This document shows, in pieces, positions 36,061 to 44,859 of a DNA stretch of 64,000 nt. A program made the translations under genes and the position numbers. The stretch's first letter is position 1. The number at the start of each line of letters is the position of its first letter. The DNA comes from Streptomyces sp. AC1-42W. GTDB lineage: Bacteria > Actinomycetota > Actinomycetes > Streptomycetales > Streptomycetaceae. The notes beneath the pieces were generated by a model that had not been told where the DNA came from, ran no database searches, and saw only the letters and a program-made list of their open reading frames with translations. The stretch lies in the NCBI RefSeq assembly GCF_003248355.1, contig NZ_QKWY01000001.1, forward strand, positions 558,001 to 622,000, read 5' to 3'.

Positions 36061-37023
36061 ATGCCACGTGGACGCCACCGCCATTCGCCCCCACTGCACA
36101 GAATCCTTCCGCCTTCGGCAGTCGCCGGAGCGGCGGTGCTCTGTGCCGCGGGCGCCTGGCTGCCGACCGAACCCATGGTCCTGCGGGCCCTGGTCGCCGT
36201 CGCGGCGGCCGCCGCCGTCACCGGCGCGGTCCTGATGCGCGGCTGGGACCGCGAGGCGGGCCGCCGGGTCGCCGAGCTGACGCGCGCCCGCGCGAGCGAC
36301 GAGTGGCGTGCCGAGGAACGCGCGGCGGAGCTGGAGTCCGACCTGGAGGAGGCGCGCGAGATCCGCGCCCGCCTGGAGACCAAGCTGCGCCGCAAGCGGG
36401 TGGAGCTGGCCGGGCTGCGCAGCGAACACGCCGCGCTCCTGCGGCGGTACGCCAACGCCGAGACCGAGCGCGCCGGCGTCCTGGAGAGCCGCAGGCAGCT
36501 CGCCATCGAGGCGTCCGCGCCCGCCCGCGAACTGCCCCCCGCCCGCTCCACGCCCACCCCGGAGGCGTTCGCCCGCGCCGCCCGCGCGCTGGCCGACCTC
36601 CCGCGCAACGCCGCCCTCCAGCAGGCCAGGCGCGCCGCCGACGAGGCCCGCCGCGTCGCCGGGGAGGCCCGGAACCGGCAGGCCGAGGAGCGTTCCCGCC
36701 CGGTCCCGGCCACGCGACCGGTGCCGGCCGCCAGCGCCGTCGTCCCGTACGCCGGCCCCCGCCGCGGTGCGGTCCCGCAGGGCGGCTTCGACTTCTTCGG
36801 TACGCAGAAGGAGGCGCCGCCCACCGTCGAACCCGCCGCCGAGCGCGCCGCGATCGAGTCCGTGCAGGACGAGGACCTGGCCGACGTGGTCGGCGAGGAG
36901 GCGCTGGCCGCGCACCGCTCGGACACGGCCCGGGAGCGCGCCGTCGGCAAGGTCATCGACCTCACCGCGCACGACGAGACGGAACAGCTGGACGTCGCGG
37001 AGCTGCGCAGCGCGATCTCCTGA
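36061..37023 (+). CDS. membrane-anchored coiled-coil protein, unknown function
   Basis: A 320-residue protein not recognised as a known family. Two hydrophobic segments (about residues 18-35 and 40-58) sit at the N terminus. From about 65 to 150 the sequence is a charged heptad-like coiled coil (EERAAELESDLEEAREIRAR and following). The middle is Pro/Ala/Arg-rich and the C-terminal 60 residues are acidic (VQDEDLADVVGEEALAAH). The layout suggests a cytoplasmic scaffold tethered to the membrane. It converges on the orphan nuoD gene. Confidence 0.75.
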   Translation: MPRGRHRHSPPLHRILPPSAVAGAAVLCAAGAWLPTEPMVLRALVAVAAAAAVTGAVLMRGWDREAGRRVAELTRARASDEWRAEERAAELESDLEEAREIRARLETKLRRKRVELAGLRSEHAALLRRYANAETERAGVLESRRQLAIEASAPARELPPARSTPTPEAFARAARALADLPRNAALQQARRAADEARRVAGEARNRQAEERSRPVPATRPVPAASAVVPYAGPRRGAVPQGGFDFFGTQKEAPPTVEPAAERAAIESVQDEDLADVVGEEALAAHRSDTARERAVGKVIDLTAHDETEQLDVAELRSAIS

Positions 37024-37048
37024 CGCGGCGTCGACGGAGTCGGCGGAG

Positions 37049-38191
37049 TTACTTGTCGATGTCGCCGACGACGAAGAACAGCGAGCCCAGGATCGCCACC
37101 ATGTCGGCGACCAGCGTCCCCGGCAGCAGCTCGGTGAGCGCCTGGATGTTGTTGAACGACGCGGACCGCAGCTTGAGCCGATACGGCGTCTTCTCGCCCT
37201 TGGACACCAGGTAGTAGCCGTTGACCCCGAGCGGGTTCTCCGTCCAGGCGTACGTGTGGCCCTCCGGCGCCTTGAGGACCTTCGGCAGCCGCTGGTTGAC
37301 GGGTCCCGGCGCGAGCCCGGCCAGCCGGTCCAGGCAGCCGTCCGCGAGGTCCAGGGCGTTGTGCGTCTGCTCCAGCAGGCACTCGAACCGGGCCAGGCAG
37401 TCGCCCTCGGTCCGGGTGACGACCTTCAGGGTGTCCCGCAGCTCCCCGTACGCCAGATACGGCTCGTCGCGCCGCAGGTCGAAGTCGACGCCCGAGGCGC
37501 GGGCGATCGGCCCCGACACCCCGTACGCGTGCACCGCTTCGGCCGACAGCACGCCGACGCCCCGGGTGCGGCCCCGGAAGATCTCGTTGCCGAGGACCAG
37601 TTCGTCGTACACGTCCATCCGGGAGCGGACCGCGGCGACGGCGTCCCGCGCCCGGCCGAGCCAGCCGGCCGGCAGGTCCTCCTTGAGGCCGCCCACCCGG
37701 TTGAACATGTAGTGCATACGGCCGCCGGAGACCTCCTCCATCACGGTCTGCAGCTCCTCGCGCTCCCGGAACGCGTAGAACACCGGGGTGATCCCGCCCA
37801 GTTCCAGCGGGTACGAGCCGAGGAACATCAGATGGTTGAGGACCCGGTTCAGCTCGGCGAGCAGGGTGCGGGTCCACACCGCGCGCTCGGGGACCTCCAT
37901 GCCGAGCATGCGCTCGACGGCCATCACGACGCCCAGTTCGTTGGAGAACGCGGACAGCCAGTCGTGGCGGTTGGCGAGCATGATGATCTGGCGGTAGTCG
38001 CGCGCCTCGAACAGCTTCTCCGCGCCCCGGTGCATGTAGCCGACGACCGGTTCGGCGTGCTGGACGCGCTCGCCGTCCAGGACGATGCGGAGGCGGAGCA
38101 CGCCGTGCGTGGAGGGGTGCTGCGGGCCGATGTTCAGCACCATGTCGGTGCTTTCGGCCGCGCCGCCGATGCCGATGGTCGTCTCCGTCAT
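37049..38191 (-). CDS. nuoD2: orphan NADH-quinone oxidoreductase subunit D paralogue
   Basis: A 380-residue protein of the complex I 49-kDa/NuoD family without any other nuo gene nearby. The N-terminal quinone-site loop [13 protein letters not shown] is kept (H29 matches the quinone-ligand His). The arginine in [10 protein letters not shown] (R55) matches the methylated Arg of mitochondrial NDUFS2. The usual MDYL/EYL tyrosine that binds the quinone headgroup is Trp here (HDWLSAF, W78). The C terminus ends in [12 protein letters not shown], near the usual DxxxGxVDR end. It lies 57 bases downstream of a MidA-type methyltransferase gene on the same strand. Whether it joins complex I or another hydrogenase-like complex is unknown. 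Confidence 0.9.
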   Translation of the reverse strand: MTETTIGIGGAAESTDMVLNIGPQHPSTHGVLRLRIVLDGERVQHAEPVVGYMHRGAEKLFEARDYRQIIMLANRHDWLSAFSNELGVVMAVERMLGMEVPERAVWTRTLLAELNRVLNHLMFLGSYPLELGGITPVFYAFREREELQTVMEEVSGGRMHYMFNRVGGLKEDLPAGWLGRARDAVAAVRSRMDVYDELVLGNEIFRGRTRGVGVLSAEAVHAYGVSGPIARASGVDFDLRRDEPYLAYGELRDTLKVVTRTEGDCLARFECLLEQTHNALDLADGCLDRLAGLAPGPVNQRLPKVLKAPEGHTYAWTENPLGVNGYYLVSKGEKTPYRLKLRSASFNNIQALTELLPGTLVADMVAILGSLFFVVGDIDK

Positions 38192-38248
38192 GGAGGCCAG
38201 TATTCCTTGCGCGCCGTCGCCGCGGGGCCCTGCCCCGGACCCCGCTCC

Positions 38249-39241
38249 TCAATCGCCGCAGGGGCCCGGATTCCGCTTGCGGTGTTCCAGCCAGCCGAAG
38301 TCGCCCAGGCCGCCCGCGGCCGTCAGCTCCGCCGCCTCGCCCGCCGAGGCCAGCGCGCGGACGTAGCCGGCGGGGTCCGTCGTGGCCAGGGACAGCGGCG
38401 GGCGGGTGCCGGCGACGCCCAGGGCCGCCAGCGCCTCGCGCTGGGTGCGCAGCACGGCGGGCGGACCGGCCGCCGCCGCGCAGGCGTCCAGGGCCACGTG
38501 CGCGGTCAGGTCGCAGCTGCCGTCCGGCACCGGACGGACCTCGCGGCCGGCCCGGAATCCGGTGAGCGTCCCGCAGGACGGCCGCCGCCCGCGTACGTGC
38601 GCGTAGTCCACCGCCACCGCGAGCCCGGCGGACACCGTGGCGACCGCCGCCGCCCACGCCTCGTCGCGCGGGCGGCCGATCTCCGCCCGGCTGCCCGGAC
38701 CGGCCGACGGCCACCAGCGCCGCAGCCACGCCGCGTCCGCCCCGGCGACCTGCGCGCCCAGCCGCTCCGCGCCGTCCCGGACGCGCACCTCGACGTACCG
38801 CTCGACGCCGTCCGCGTCGGTCTCCGCGACGGGCAGCGGCACATTGTCCAGCCACTCGTTGGCGAACAGCAGCCCGCGCACCCCGTCCGGGGGCTCCGCG
38901 CACCACCGCACGCGGGGGTCCAGGCCCTCCGGGCGGTCGGCCAGCTCGACGGCGTACGCCCGTACCGCCAGGTCCGCGCCGCCCTCGGCGGGAAGCGCGG
39001 CGAGGACGCCGGCCGTCAGCTCCCCGCGCCCCGCGCCCATGTCCACCAGGTCCACTTCCGGGGTGCCCAGCTCCGCCGCCGTGGCGACCAGCAGCCGGGC
39101 GACGGCGGCGGCGAACAGCGGCGAGGCGTGCACCGAGGTACGGAAGTGGCCCGCGGGGCCCTCGGGGCGCCGGTAGAAGCCCTCGTCACCGTAGAGCGCG
39201 GCTTCGGCCGCCTCCTGCCACCCGCGCCACTCATCCCTCAC
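38249..39241 (-). CDS. MidA/NDUFAF7-type SAM-dependent methyltransferase
   Basis: A 330-residue protein. Early [23 protein letters not shown] is followed by SAM motif [19 protein letters not shown] and by [17 protein letters not shown], which matches the MidA signature (SNEFFDALPVH type), then [12 protein letters not shown] and [12 protein letters not shown]. The human homologue NDUFAF7 dimethylates an arginine of NDUFS2, the NuoD counterpart. Here the gene is immediately upstream of an orphan nuoD, which strongly suggests its substrate. GTG 39241 follows GGGAAAC. It is divergent from the sensor kinase gene. Confidence 0.84.
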   Translation of the reverse strand: MRDEWRGWQEAAEAALYGDEGFYRRPEGPAGHFRTSVHASPLFAAAVARLLVATAAELGTPEVDLVDMGAGRGELTAGVLAALPAEGGADLAVRAYAVELADRPEGLDPRVRWCAEPPDGVRGLLFANEWLDNVPLPVAETDADGVERYVEVRVRDGAERLGAQVAGADAAWLRRWWPSAGPGSRAEIGRPRDEAWAAAVATVSAGLAVAVDYAHVRGRRPSCGTLTGFRAGREVRPVPDGSCDLTAHVALDACAAAAGPPAVLRTQREALAALGVAGTRPPLSLATTDPAGYVRALASAGEAAELTAAGGLGDFGWLEHRKRNPGPCGD

Positions 39242-39323
39242 GTTTCCCAGTCTCCACCTTGGGGAGTAGGGTCCCGAGACCCGGATCGACCCTTCGGCTG
39301 ACCCGGCACCCGTTGACCTTCTT

Positions 39324-39329
39324 TACGCT
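39324..39329 (+). promoter_or_regulatory. -10 box of a leaderless promoter for the sensor kinase
   Basis: TACGCT lies at -13 to -8 before GTG 39337, with no RBS between. Confidence 0.5.
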
Positions 39330-39336
39330 GGGTTAC

Positions 39337-40554
39337 GTGCAGCGCCTCTACGATTTCATCCGCAGACACCCGACGGGTGTGGACAGCTTCTGGGCTGTCT
39401 TCCTCCTCGGGCTCTCCGGCATGACCATCGTGGTGGACGACGCCGGGCGCGGCGGCCCGCTGGAACGGGTCGCGGTCGTGCCGGTGGTCGTCGGGCTCTG
39501 CCTCGTCGTCGCGCTGCGCCGGCGGGCGCCGGAGAAGATGCTGCTGCTCGCCATCGCGATGGGTGTGGTGCAGCTGCTCTGCGGGGTCCGGCCGACCGTG
39601 GCGAACTTCGCGATGCTGGTGATCACGTTCACGGTCGCCACCGTCGGTGAGCGCTGGGCCTCCCGGCTCTCCCTGGTGTGCAGCCTGAGCGCGGCCACGG
39701 TCTCCCAGCTCCGCTGGCCCGACGCGGGCGAGGTGCCGCGCAGCTGGGCGCAGACGGTGTTCGTCGTCGTGGTGATGACGGTGCCGTTCGTGCTGGCCTG
39801 GGTGCTCGGCGACTCGATGCGGACGCGGCGCGCCTACTTCGACCAGCTGGAGGAGCGGGCGGCCCGGCTGGAGCGGGAGCGGGAGGCGCAGTCGAAGGTC
39901 GCGGTGGCCGCCGAGCGGGCCCGGATCGCCCGCGAACTGCACGACGTCGTCGCGCACAACGTGTCGGTGATGGTGGTGCAGGCCGACGGCGCCGCCTATG
40001 TGCTGGACGCGGCGCCCGACCAGGCCCGGCAGGCCCTGGAGACCATCTCGGGCACCGGCCGGCAGGCCCTCGCGGAGATGCGCCGGCTGCTCGGCGTGCT
40101 GCGTACGGGCGACGCCCAGGAGAGCGGGGAGTACGTCCCGCAGCCCGACGTCGAGCAGATCGAGGAGCTGATCGACCAGGTGCGCAAGGCCGGCCTGGAG
40201 GTGGACTTCAAGGTCGAGGGCACCGCCCGCCCGCTGCCCAGCGGCGTCGAGCTGACCGCGTACCGCATCGTGCAGGAGGCCCTGACCAACACCCGCAAGC
40301 ACGGCGGCCCGCACGCCGGGGCCAGCGTCCGGCTGGTCTACTTCGACGACGGGCTCGGCCTGCTGGTCGAGGACGACGGCCGGGGCGCCGCGCACGAGCT
40401 GTACGAGGACGGCGGCGCGGACGGCGCGGGGCACGGCATGATCGGCATGCGGGAACGGGTCGGCATGGTCGGCGGCACACTGGACGCCGGACCGCGCCCC
40501 GGCGGCGGCTTCCGGATCAGTGCCCTGCTGCCGCTCAAGGCCGCCGACCGCTGA
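39337..40554 (+). CDS. NarL-type sensor histidine kinase
   Basis: A 405-residue kinase. Four to six membrane helices occupy residues 15-165, followed by a coiled coil (LEERAARLEREREAQSK). The HisKA_3 phosphorylation site is ERARIARELHDVVAHNVSVM with the phospho-His in ELHD. The HATPase region has YRIVQEALTNTRKHGG and GHGMIGMRERVGMVGG. GTG 39337 is chosen since it follows a promoter-like box directly; an upstream frame to 39259 lacks similarity. The cognate regulator is 67 bases downstream. Confidence 0.9.
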   Translation: MQRLYDFIRRHPTGVDSFWAVFLLGLSGMTIVVDDAGRGGPLERVAVVPVVVGLCLVVALRRRAPEKMLLLAIAMGVVQLLCGVRPTVANFAMLVITFTVATVGERWASRLSLVCSLSAATVSQLRWPDAGEVPRSWAQTVFVVVVMTVPFVLAWVLGDSMRTRRAYFDQLEERAARLEREREAQSKVAVAAERARIARELHDVVAHNVSVMVVQADGAAYVLDAAPDQARQALETISGTGRQALAEMRRLLGVLRTGDAQESGEYVPQPDVEQIEELIDQVRKAGLEVDFKVEGTARPLPSGVELTAYRIVQEALTNTRKHGGPHAGASVRLVYFDDGLGLLVEDDGRGAAHELYEDGGADGAGHGMIGMRERVGMVGGTLDAGPRPGGGFRISALLPLKAADR

Positions 40555-40557
40555 CAC

Positions 40558-40593
40558 GAACGAGCCGAACCGTACGAGCCGAACCGAACGAGC
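40558..40593 (+). repeat. 14-bp tandem repeat between kinase and regulator genes
   Basis: GAACGAGCCGAACC is followed by GTACGAGCCGAACC and a partial GAACGAGC, giving 2.6 copies. It fills most of the spacer before the regulator's RBS. Confidence 0.6.
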
Positions 40594-40620
40594 TGGACGA
40601 ACGAGGAGAGACAGGACCCG

Positions 40621-41295
40621 ATGGCGATCCGCGTGATGCTCGTCGACGACCAGGTGCTGCTGCGCACCGGCTTCCGGATGGTGCTCGCCGCCCAGCCGGA
40701 CATGGAGGTGGTCGCCGAGGCCGGTGACGGGGCGGAGGCGATCGAGATCCTGCGCTCCACCGCCGTGGACGTGGTGCTGATGGACGTCCGGATGCCCAGG
40801 CTGGACGGCGTCGAGGCCACCCGCCGCATCTGCGCGCAGCCCGATGCGCCGAAGGTACTGATCCTGACGACGTTCGACCTCGACGAGTACGCGTTCTCCG
40901 GGCTCAAGGCCGGGGCCAGCGGCTTCATGCTCAAGGACGTGCCGCCGGGCGAACTGCTGGCCGCGATCCGCTCCGTGCACAGCGGGGACGCGGTCGTCGC
41001 CCCGTCCACCACCCGCCGGCTCCTCGACCGCTTCTCGCCGATGCTGCCCAGCGGCACGCCGGAACCGCAGCACAAGGACGTCGCCAAGCTCACCGAGCGC
41101 GAGCGCGAGGTGATGCTGCTGGTCGCCCAGGGCCTGTCCAACGGCGAGATCGCGGGCCGGCTGGTCCTCTCCGAGGCGACCGTGAAGACGCATGTCGGCC
41201 GCATCCTGACCAAGCTGGCGCTGCGCGACCGGGTGCAGGTCGTCGTCCTCGCGTACGAGACGGGGCTGGTCCGCGCGGGCGGCGGCGCGGGCTGA
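40621..41295 (+). CDS. NarL/LuxR-family response regulator
   Basis: A 224-residue protein. The receiver has DDQ acidic pair, the phospho-acceptor Asp in DVVLMDVRMPRLDG, T in LILTTFD and K in MLKD. The C-terminal LuxR helix-turn-helix reads LTEREREVMLLVAQGLSNGE and LVLSEATVKTHVGRIL. GGAGAGA precedes the ATG. It partners the kinase upstream; the stimulus is unknown. Confidence 0.93.
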   Translation: MAIRVMLVDDQVLLRTGFRMVLAAQPDMEVVAEAGDGAEAIEILRSTAVDVVLMDVRMPRLDGVEATRRICAQPDAPKVLILTTFDLDEYAFSGLKAGASGFMLKDVPPGELLAAIRSVHSGDAVVAPSTTRRLLDRFSPMLPSGTPEPQHKDVAKLTEREREVMLLVAQGLSNGEIAGRLVLSEATVKTHVGRILTKLALRDRVQVVVLAYETGLVRAGGGAG

Positions 41296-41329
41296 ACGGC
41301 GCGGGCTGAACGGCGCGGGGGCGCCGCGC

Positions 41330-42448
41330 TCAGCGCAGGATGCCCTCCAGGAAGTCGCTGCCGAGCCGGGCCACCACGGTCAGGTCCAGCTGGTGCAGCA
41401 CGTACCGGCCCCGGCGCCGGGTCGTGACGAGCCCCGCCTTCTTGAGCACCGCCAGATGCCGGGAGACCTCCGGCGAGGTGATCCCGTTGGTGTCGGCCAG
41501 CTCACCGGTGGTGTACGGGGAACGGGCGATGTTGCGGCACAGCCGCATCCGCATCGGGTGGGCCAGCGCCTCCATCCGCCGTTGCAGCAGCTCCACCGAG
41601 GCGGGCGCGGGCAGCTCGGGCCGGTGCACCGGGTAGTGGATCACCGGCCGCCAGCCGGGGGCGTGCAGCACCATCAGGTGCGGCCGGCCGAAGGCGGTGG
41701 GGATCAGCGTGAGTCCTGGACCGACCGCCGGGTCCGTGGCATCGGTCTCCCCCTCGGTCAGCTTGTCGACGTCGATCGTGCCGCCGTCCGCGCCCAGCGA
41801 CAGCGCGGGGGAGACCGCCCGGATCGCCTCGGCCAGCCCCTTGTGCCGCAGCAGATCCGTCTTGTGCCGCGCGTCGGCCACCAGCTGGACGCGCACCCGC
41901 TCCCAGGTGTCCGCGAAGAACGCCCGGTCGCAGTCCTCGAAGAGGCGGCGCAGCCAGCGGCGCACCGGCGCCGGGTCGGCCAGCAGCCGCTGGGTGAACT
42001 CCACCTGGCGCGGCCCGCGCGCCGCCGCCATGTCCAGGGCGCGGGCGCGCGTCCCGGCGTCCCGCAGCGGGGAGGCCGCGCGGGTCCCGTAGAAGGCGGC
42101 GCAGGTGAACTCCAGGGCGGCGGAGACGAACCGGTCGTCGTCCAGCCGGTCCAGGATGTCCAGGTCGGCGGCGAGGTCGGCGCCCGTCGCGCCGTCGCCG
42201 CCGGTGAGGCCGGCGAACGGCATGAAGATGTCCGAGAAGGTGTTCCGCCACAGGAACTCCACCTCGTGCAGCCGGTCCGCGAGGTCGGGCTCCAGGGCCG
42301 TGGCGGTGGCCGTCGCCCAGCCGTGCAGCTCCGGATGGTGGCCCGGCTCGGAGAGCGCGTGCAGCGCCACCCCCAGCTCGACCAGCGGGGAGGTCCGGAA
42401 GACGATGCGCTCGGGGGCGAGCCCCGCGATGTGGATGGTGACGCTCAC
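41330..42448 (-). CDS. ArsR-type winged-helix regulator with DUF5937
   Basis: A 372-residue protein. The long N-terminal part (about 1-250) is DUF5937-like (ERIVFRTSPLVELGVALHAL, then HEVEFLWRNTFSDIFMPFA). The C-terminal 90 residues form an ArsR-type winged helix: LLQRRMEALAHPMRMRLCRN, GELADTNGITSPEVSRHLAV and VTTRRRGRYVLHQLD. The family is common in streptomycetes and its ligands are unknown. GTG 42448. A perfect palindrome lies 40 bases upstream and is its likely operator. Confidence 0.87.
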   Translation of the reverse strand: MSVTIHIAGLAPERIVFRTSPLVELGVALHALSEPGHHPELHGWATATATALEPDLADRLHEVEFLWRNTFSDIFMPFAGLTGGDGATGADLAADLDILDRLDDDRFVSAALEFTCAAFYGTRAASPLRDAGTRARALDMAAARGPRQVEFTQRLLADPAPVRRWLRRLFEDCDRAFFADTWERVRVQLVADARHKTDLLRHKGLAEAIRAVSPALSLGADGGTIDVDKLTEGETDATDPAVGPGLTLIPTAFGRPHLMVLHAPGWRPVIHYPVHRPELPAPASVELLQRRMEALAHPMRMRLCRNIARSPYTTGELADTNGITSPEVSRHLAVLKKAGLVTTRRRGRYVLHQLDLTVVARLGSDFLEGILR

Positions 42449-42487
42449 GCGTCCATGGTGCCCGGCGGGTCCGACAACCCGGTCGCC

Positions 42488-42508
42488 GATTGACGGCCGC
42501 CGTCAATC
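42488..42508. promoter_or_regulatory. perfect 10-bp-arm palindrome, likely DUF5937 operator
   Basis: GATTGACGGC, one central base (C), then GCCGTCAATC. It lies 40 bases upstream of the regulator's GTG and 22 bases past the stop of the upstream gene. Each arm contains TTGACGG, so it may overlap a -35 element. Confidence 0.7.
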
Positions 42509-42529
42509 CACGACCGGGGCCGCGGTTCC

Positions 42530-43735
42530 TCAGCCCTTCGCGGGCAGCCGGTCCAGGAACGCGGCCACCGCGTCCCGCACGTCCCGGGCGGTCCACTCCA
42601 GACCGGCCTCCGTCACCGTCACCTCGGTGACCGCCGTGCCCGGCGCGCCGGTGTCCGGCGTGAACCAGCGGCGGAAGAGGACCGTGCCGGTCTCCTCGGC
42701 CTGCCGCAGCGCCGCATCGGTCAGCACGTCGGCGTCGTACGGCAGCCACACCTGGAACTGGTGGGTGTGGGGCCGCTGCGGATGCACCCGGAACCAGCCC
42801 GTGCCGGCCGCCTCGAACCCCTCGGCCAGCGCCCCGGCGACCGTCCCGGCGTGCGCCACGTACGCGGGCAGCCGGGGCAGCTCCCGGTCCAGCCCGGCCA
42901 GCGCCGCGACCGCCGCCGGGAACTGCTGGTAGAGCATGCCCCCGTACCGGTGGCGCCAGAGGCGGGCCTCCTCGACCAGCGAGGCGGAACCGGCGAGCGC
43001 GGCCCCGGAGATCCCGCCCAGGGACTTGTAGAACGACACGTACACGCTGTCCGCGAGCGCGGCGATCTCCGGCAGCGTCCGCCCGAAGTGCGTGGCGCAC
43101 TCCCACAGCCGGGCCCCGTCGAAGTGGACCACCGCGTCCCGGTCGCGGGCGGCGGCCACCACGGCCTCCAGCTCCTCCCAGGAGGGCAGCACGAATCCGG
43201 CGTCCCGCAGCGGCAGCTCCAGCATCAGGGTGCCGAACGGCTCCGGGAAGTCCCGGACCTCGTCGGCCGCGGGCAGCCTCGGCGCGGTCGTCGGGTGGAC
43301 GGTGCGCAACCCGCTCACCGCGCCCAGCGCGCCGTTCTCGTGCACCTCCGGGTGGGCGAGCGGATGCAGGGCGACGACGGGGTTGCCCGTGCGGCCGGCC
43401 CAGCAGCGGAGCGCGACCTGCTGCGCCATCGTCCCGGTCGGGAAGAACACGGCGGCCTCCGTGCCCAGCAGACCGGCGACCCGGCGCTCCAGCTCGCCGA
43501 CGACCCCGTCCCCGTAGATGTCCGCCGGAAGACCCAGGTCGGTGACCGTGCCGGCCTGCGCCGCGAGGGCGGCCAGCTGCTCGCCGAGCGTGCGGTCCTG
43601 GGGGAGCCGGCCCAGGGCCCGGCCGGCGCCCCGCCAGGCGGCGAGCCTGCGCAGCCGCGCGGTCTCCTCGGTGTCCGCCGCGTCCGCCCCGCCGTCCGCG
43701 GCCACGTCCGTCCCCTGCGCGCTCATGTCTGCCAT
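42530..43735 (-). CDS. threonine aldolase-like PLP enzyme (beta-eliminating lyase)
   Basis: A 401-residue fold-type I PLP enzyme. The glycine-loop VFFPTGTMAQQVAL, LPSWEELEAVVAAARDRDAVVHFDGARLWE with the PLP Asp, and SVYVSFYKSLGGISGAALAG with the Schiff-base Lys are typical of low-specificity threonine aldolases, which cleave threonine to glycine and acetaldehyde. ATG 43735 has no good RBS; GATGAT at -12 to -7 hints at a leaderless mRNA. It is divergent from the DUF2520-panC operon. Confidence 0.85.
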   Translation of the reverse strand: MADMSAQGTDVAADGGADAADTEETARLRRLAAWRGAGRALGRLPQDRTLGEQLAALAAQAGTVTDLGLPADIYGDGVVGELERRVAGLLGTEAAVFFPTGTMAQQVALRCWAGRTGNPVVALHPLAHPEVHENGALGAVSGLRTVHPTTAPRLPAADEVRDFPEPFGTLMLELPLRDAGFVLPSWEELEAVVAAARDRDAVVHFDGARLWECATHFGRTLPEIAALADSVYVSFYKSLGGISGAALAGSASLVEEARLWRHRYGGMLYQQFPAAVAALAGLDRELPRLPAYVAHAGTVAGALAEGFEAAGTGWFRVHPQRPHTHQFQVWLPYDADVLTDAALRQAEETGTVLFRRWFTPDTGAPGTAVTEVTVTEAGLEWTARDVRDAVAAFLDRLPAKG

Positions 43736-43793
43736 GGGACGATCATCGCGCGGAACGCCGGAGCCGCCCACCCGGTTTCCGCCCGGCCGGAGC

Positions 43794-43818
43794 GGCTGTC
43801 CACAGCCTGTGGACAGCC
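43794..43818. promoter_or_regulatory. palindrome of two inverted DnaA-box-like motifs
   Basis: GGCTGTCCACAG, one base, then CTGTGGACAGCC: 12-bp perfect arms. Each arm contains CTGTCCACA, a full match to the actinobacterial DnaA-box pattern YYNTCCACA. It sits between the threonine aldolase-like gene and the panC operon, divergent promoters. Confidence 0.6.
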
Positions 43819-43899
43819 GGGATGCGGGGCCGGGGGCTGGCGTAGCATGCAGAGGAATCGTCCGGTACCCCCCGCGGACTGGAACGGAAGGCCCGCAGT

Positions 43900-44859
43900 G
43901 TGAACGCAACAGCTCCCCAGGGGCCCCTCGACGCGAGGGACCGCCCCGCCCGGCTCACCGTCGGCGTGGTGGGGGCGGGCCGCGTCGGCCCCGCCCTGGC
44001 CGCGTCCCTGGCCCTCGCCGGGCACCGTCCGGTCGCCGTCTCGGGCGTCTCCGACGCCTCGGTGCGGCGCGCCGCCGACCTGCTCCCCGACGTCCCGCTC
44101 GTCCCGCCCGCCGAGGTTCTCGCGCGCGCCGAGCTGGTCCTGCTCACCGTCCCCGACGACGCCCTGCCCGGACTCGTCGAGGGCCTGGCCGAGACCGGCG
44201 CCGTCCGCCCCGGACAGCTCCTCGTCCACACCTCGGGGCGGTACGGGACGAAGGTCCTGGACCCCGCCCGGCGGGCCGGCGCCCTGCCGCTCGCCCTGCA
44301 CCCGGCGATGACGTTCACCGGCACCTCCGTGGACGTGCAGCGGCTGGCCGGCTGCTCCTTCGGGGTCACCGCCCCGGACGAGCTGCGGCTCGCCGCCGAG
44401 GCGCTGGTCATCGAGATGGGCGGCGAGCCCGAATGGGTCGCCGAGGAGGCCCGCCCGCTCTACCACGCGGCCCTCGCCCTCGGCGCGAACCACCTGGTCA
44501 CGCTGGTCGCCCAGTCGATGGAGCTGCTGCGCACCGCCGGGGTCACCGCCCCCGACCGGATGCTGGGCCCGCTCCTCGGCGCCGCCCTGGACAACGCCCT
44601 GCGCTCCGGCGACGCGGCGCTCACCGGCCCGGTCGCGCGCGGCGACGCCGGCACGGTCGCCGCCCACATCGGCGAGCTGCGCGCCCACGCCCCGCAGACG
44701 GTCGCCGGCTACATCGCGATGGCCCGCGCCACCGCCGACCGCGCCCTCGCCCACGGCCTGCTCAAGCCGGAACTGGCCGAGGACCTGCTGGTCGCCCTCG
44801 CCGACGGGGCGGCACCGGGCAACGGCCCTCACGGCAACGGACCGGAGGAGTCCCGATGA
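43900..44859 (+). CDS. DUF2520 Rossmann-fold oxidoreductase, candidate ketopantoate reductase
   Basis: A 319-residue NAD(P)-binding protein. The dinucleotide loop is VGVVGAGRVGPALA, followed by LVLLTVPDDALPGLV, LLVHTSGRYG, LALHPAMTFTG and ALGANHLVTLVAQSMELL, the pattern of the paired Rossmann-like/DUF2520 domains. It overlaps panC by four bases (ATGA). As I recall, PanG, an alternative ketopantoate reductase, belongs to this domain family; with no panE seen here, a role in pantoate supply for PanC is plausible but inferred. GTG 43900 follows GGAAGG. Confidence 0.84.
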   Translation: MNATAPQGPLDARDRPARLTVGVVGAGRVGPALAASLALAGHRPVAVSGVSDASVRRAADLLPDVPLVPPAEVLARAELVLLTVPDDALPGLVEGLAETGAVRPGQLLVHTSGRYGTKVLDPARRAGALPLALHPAMTFTGTSVDVQRLAGCSFGVTAPDELRLAAEALVIEMGGEPEWVAEEARPLYHAALALGANHLVTLVAQSMELLRTAGVTAPDRMLGPLLGAALDNALRSGDAALTGPVARGDAGTVAAHIGELRAHAPQTVAGYIAMARATADRALAHGLLKPELAEDLLVALADGAAPGNGPHGNGPEESR

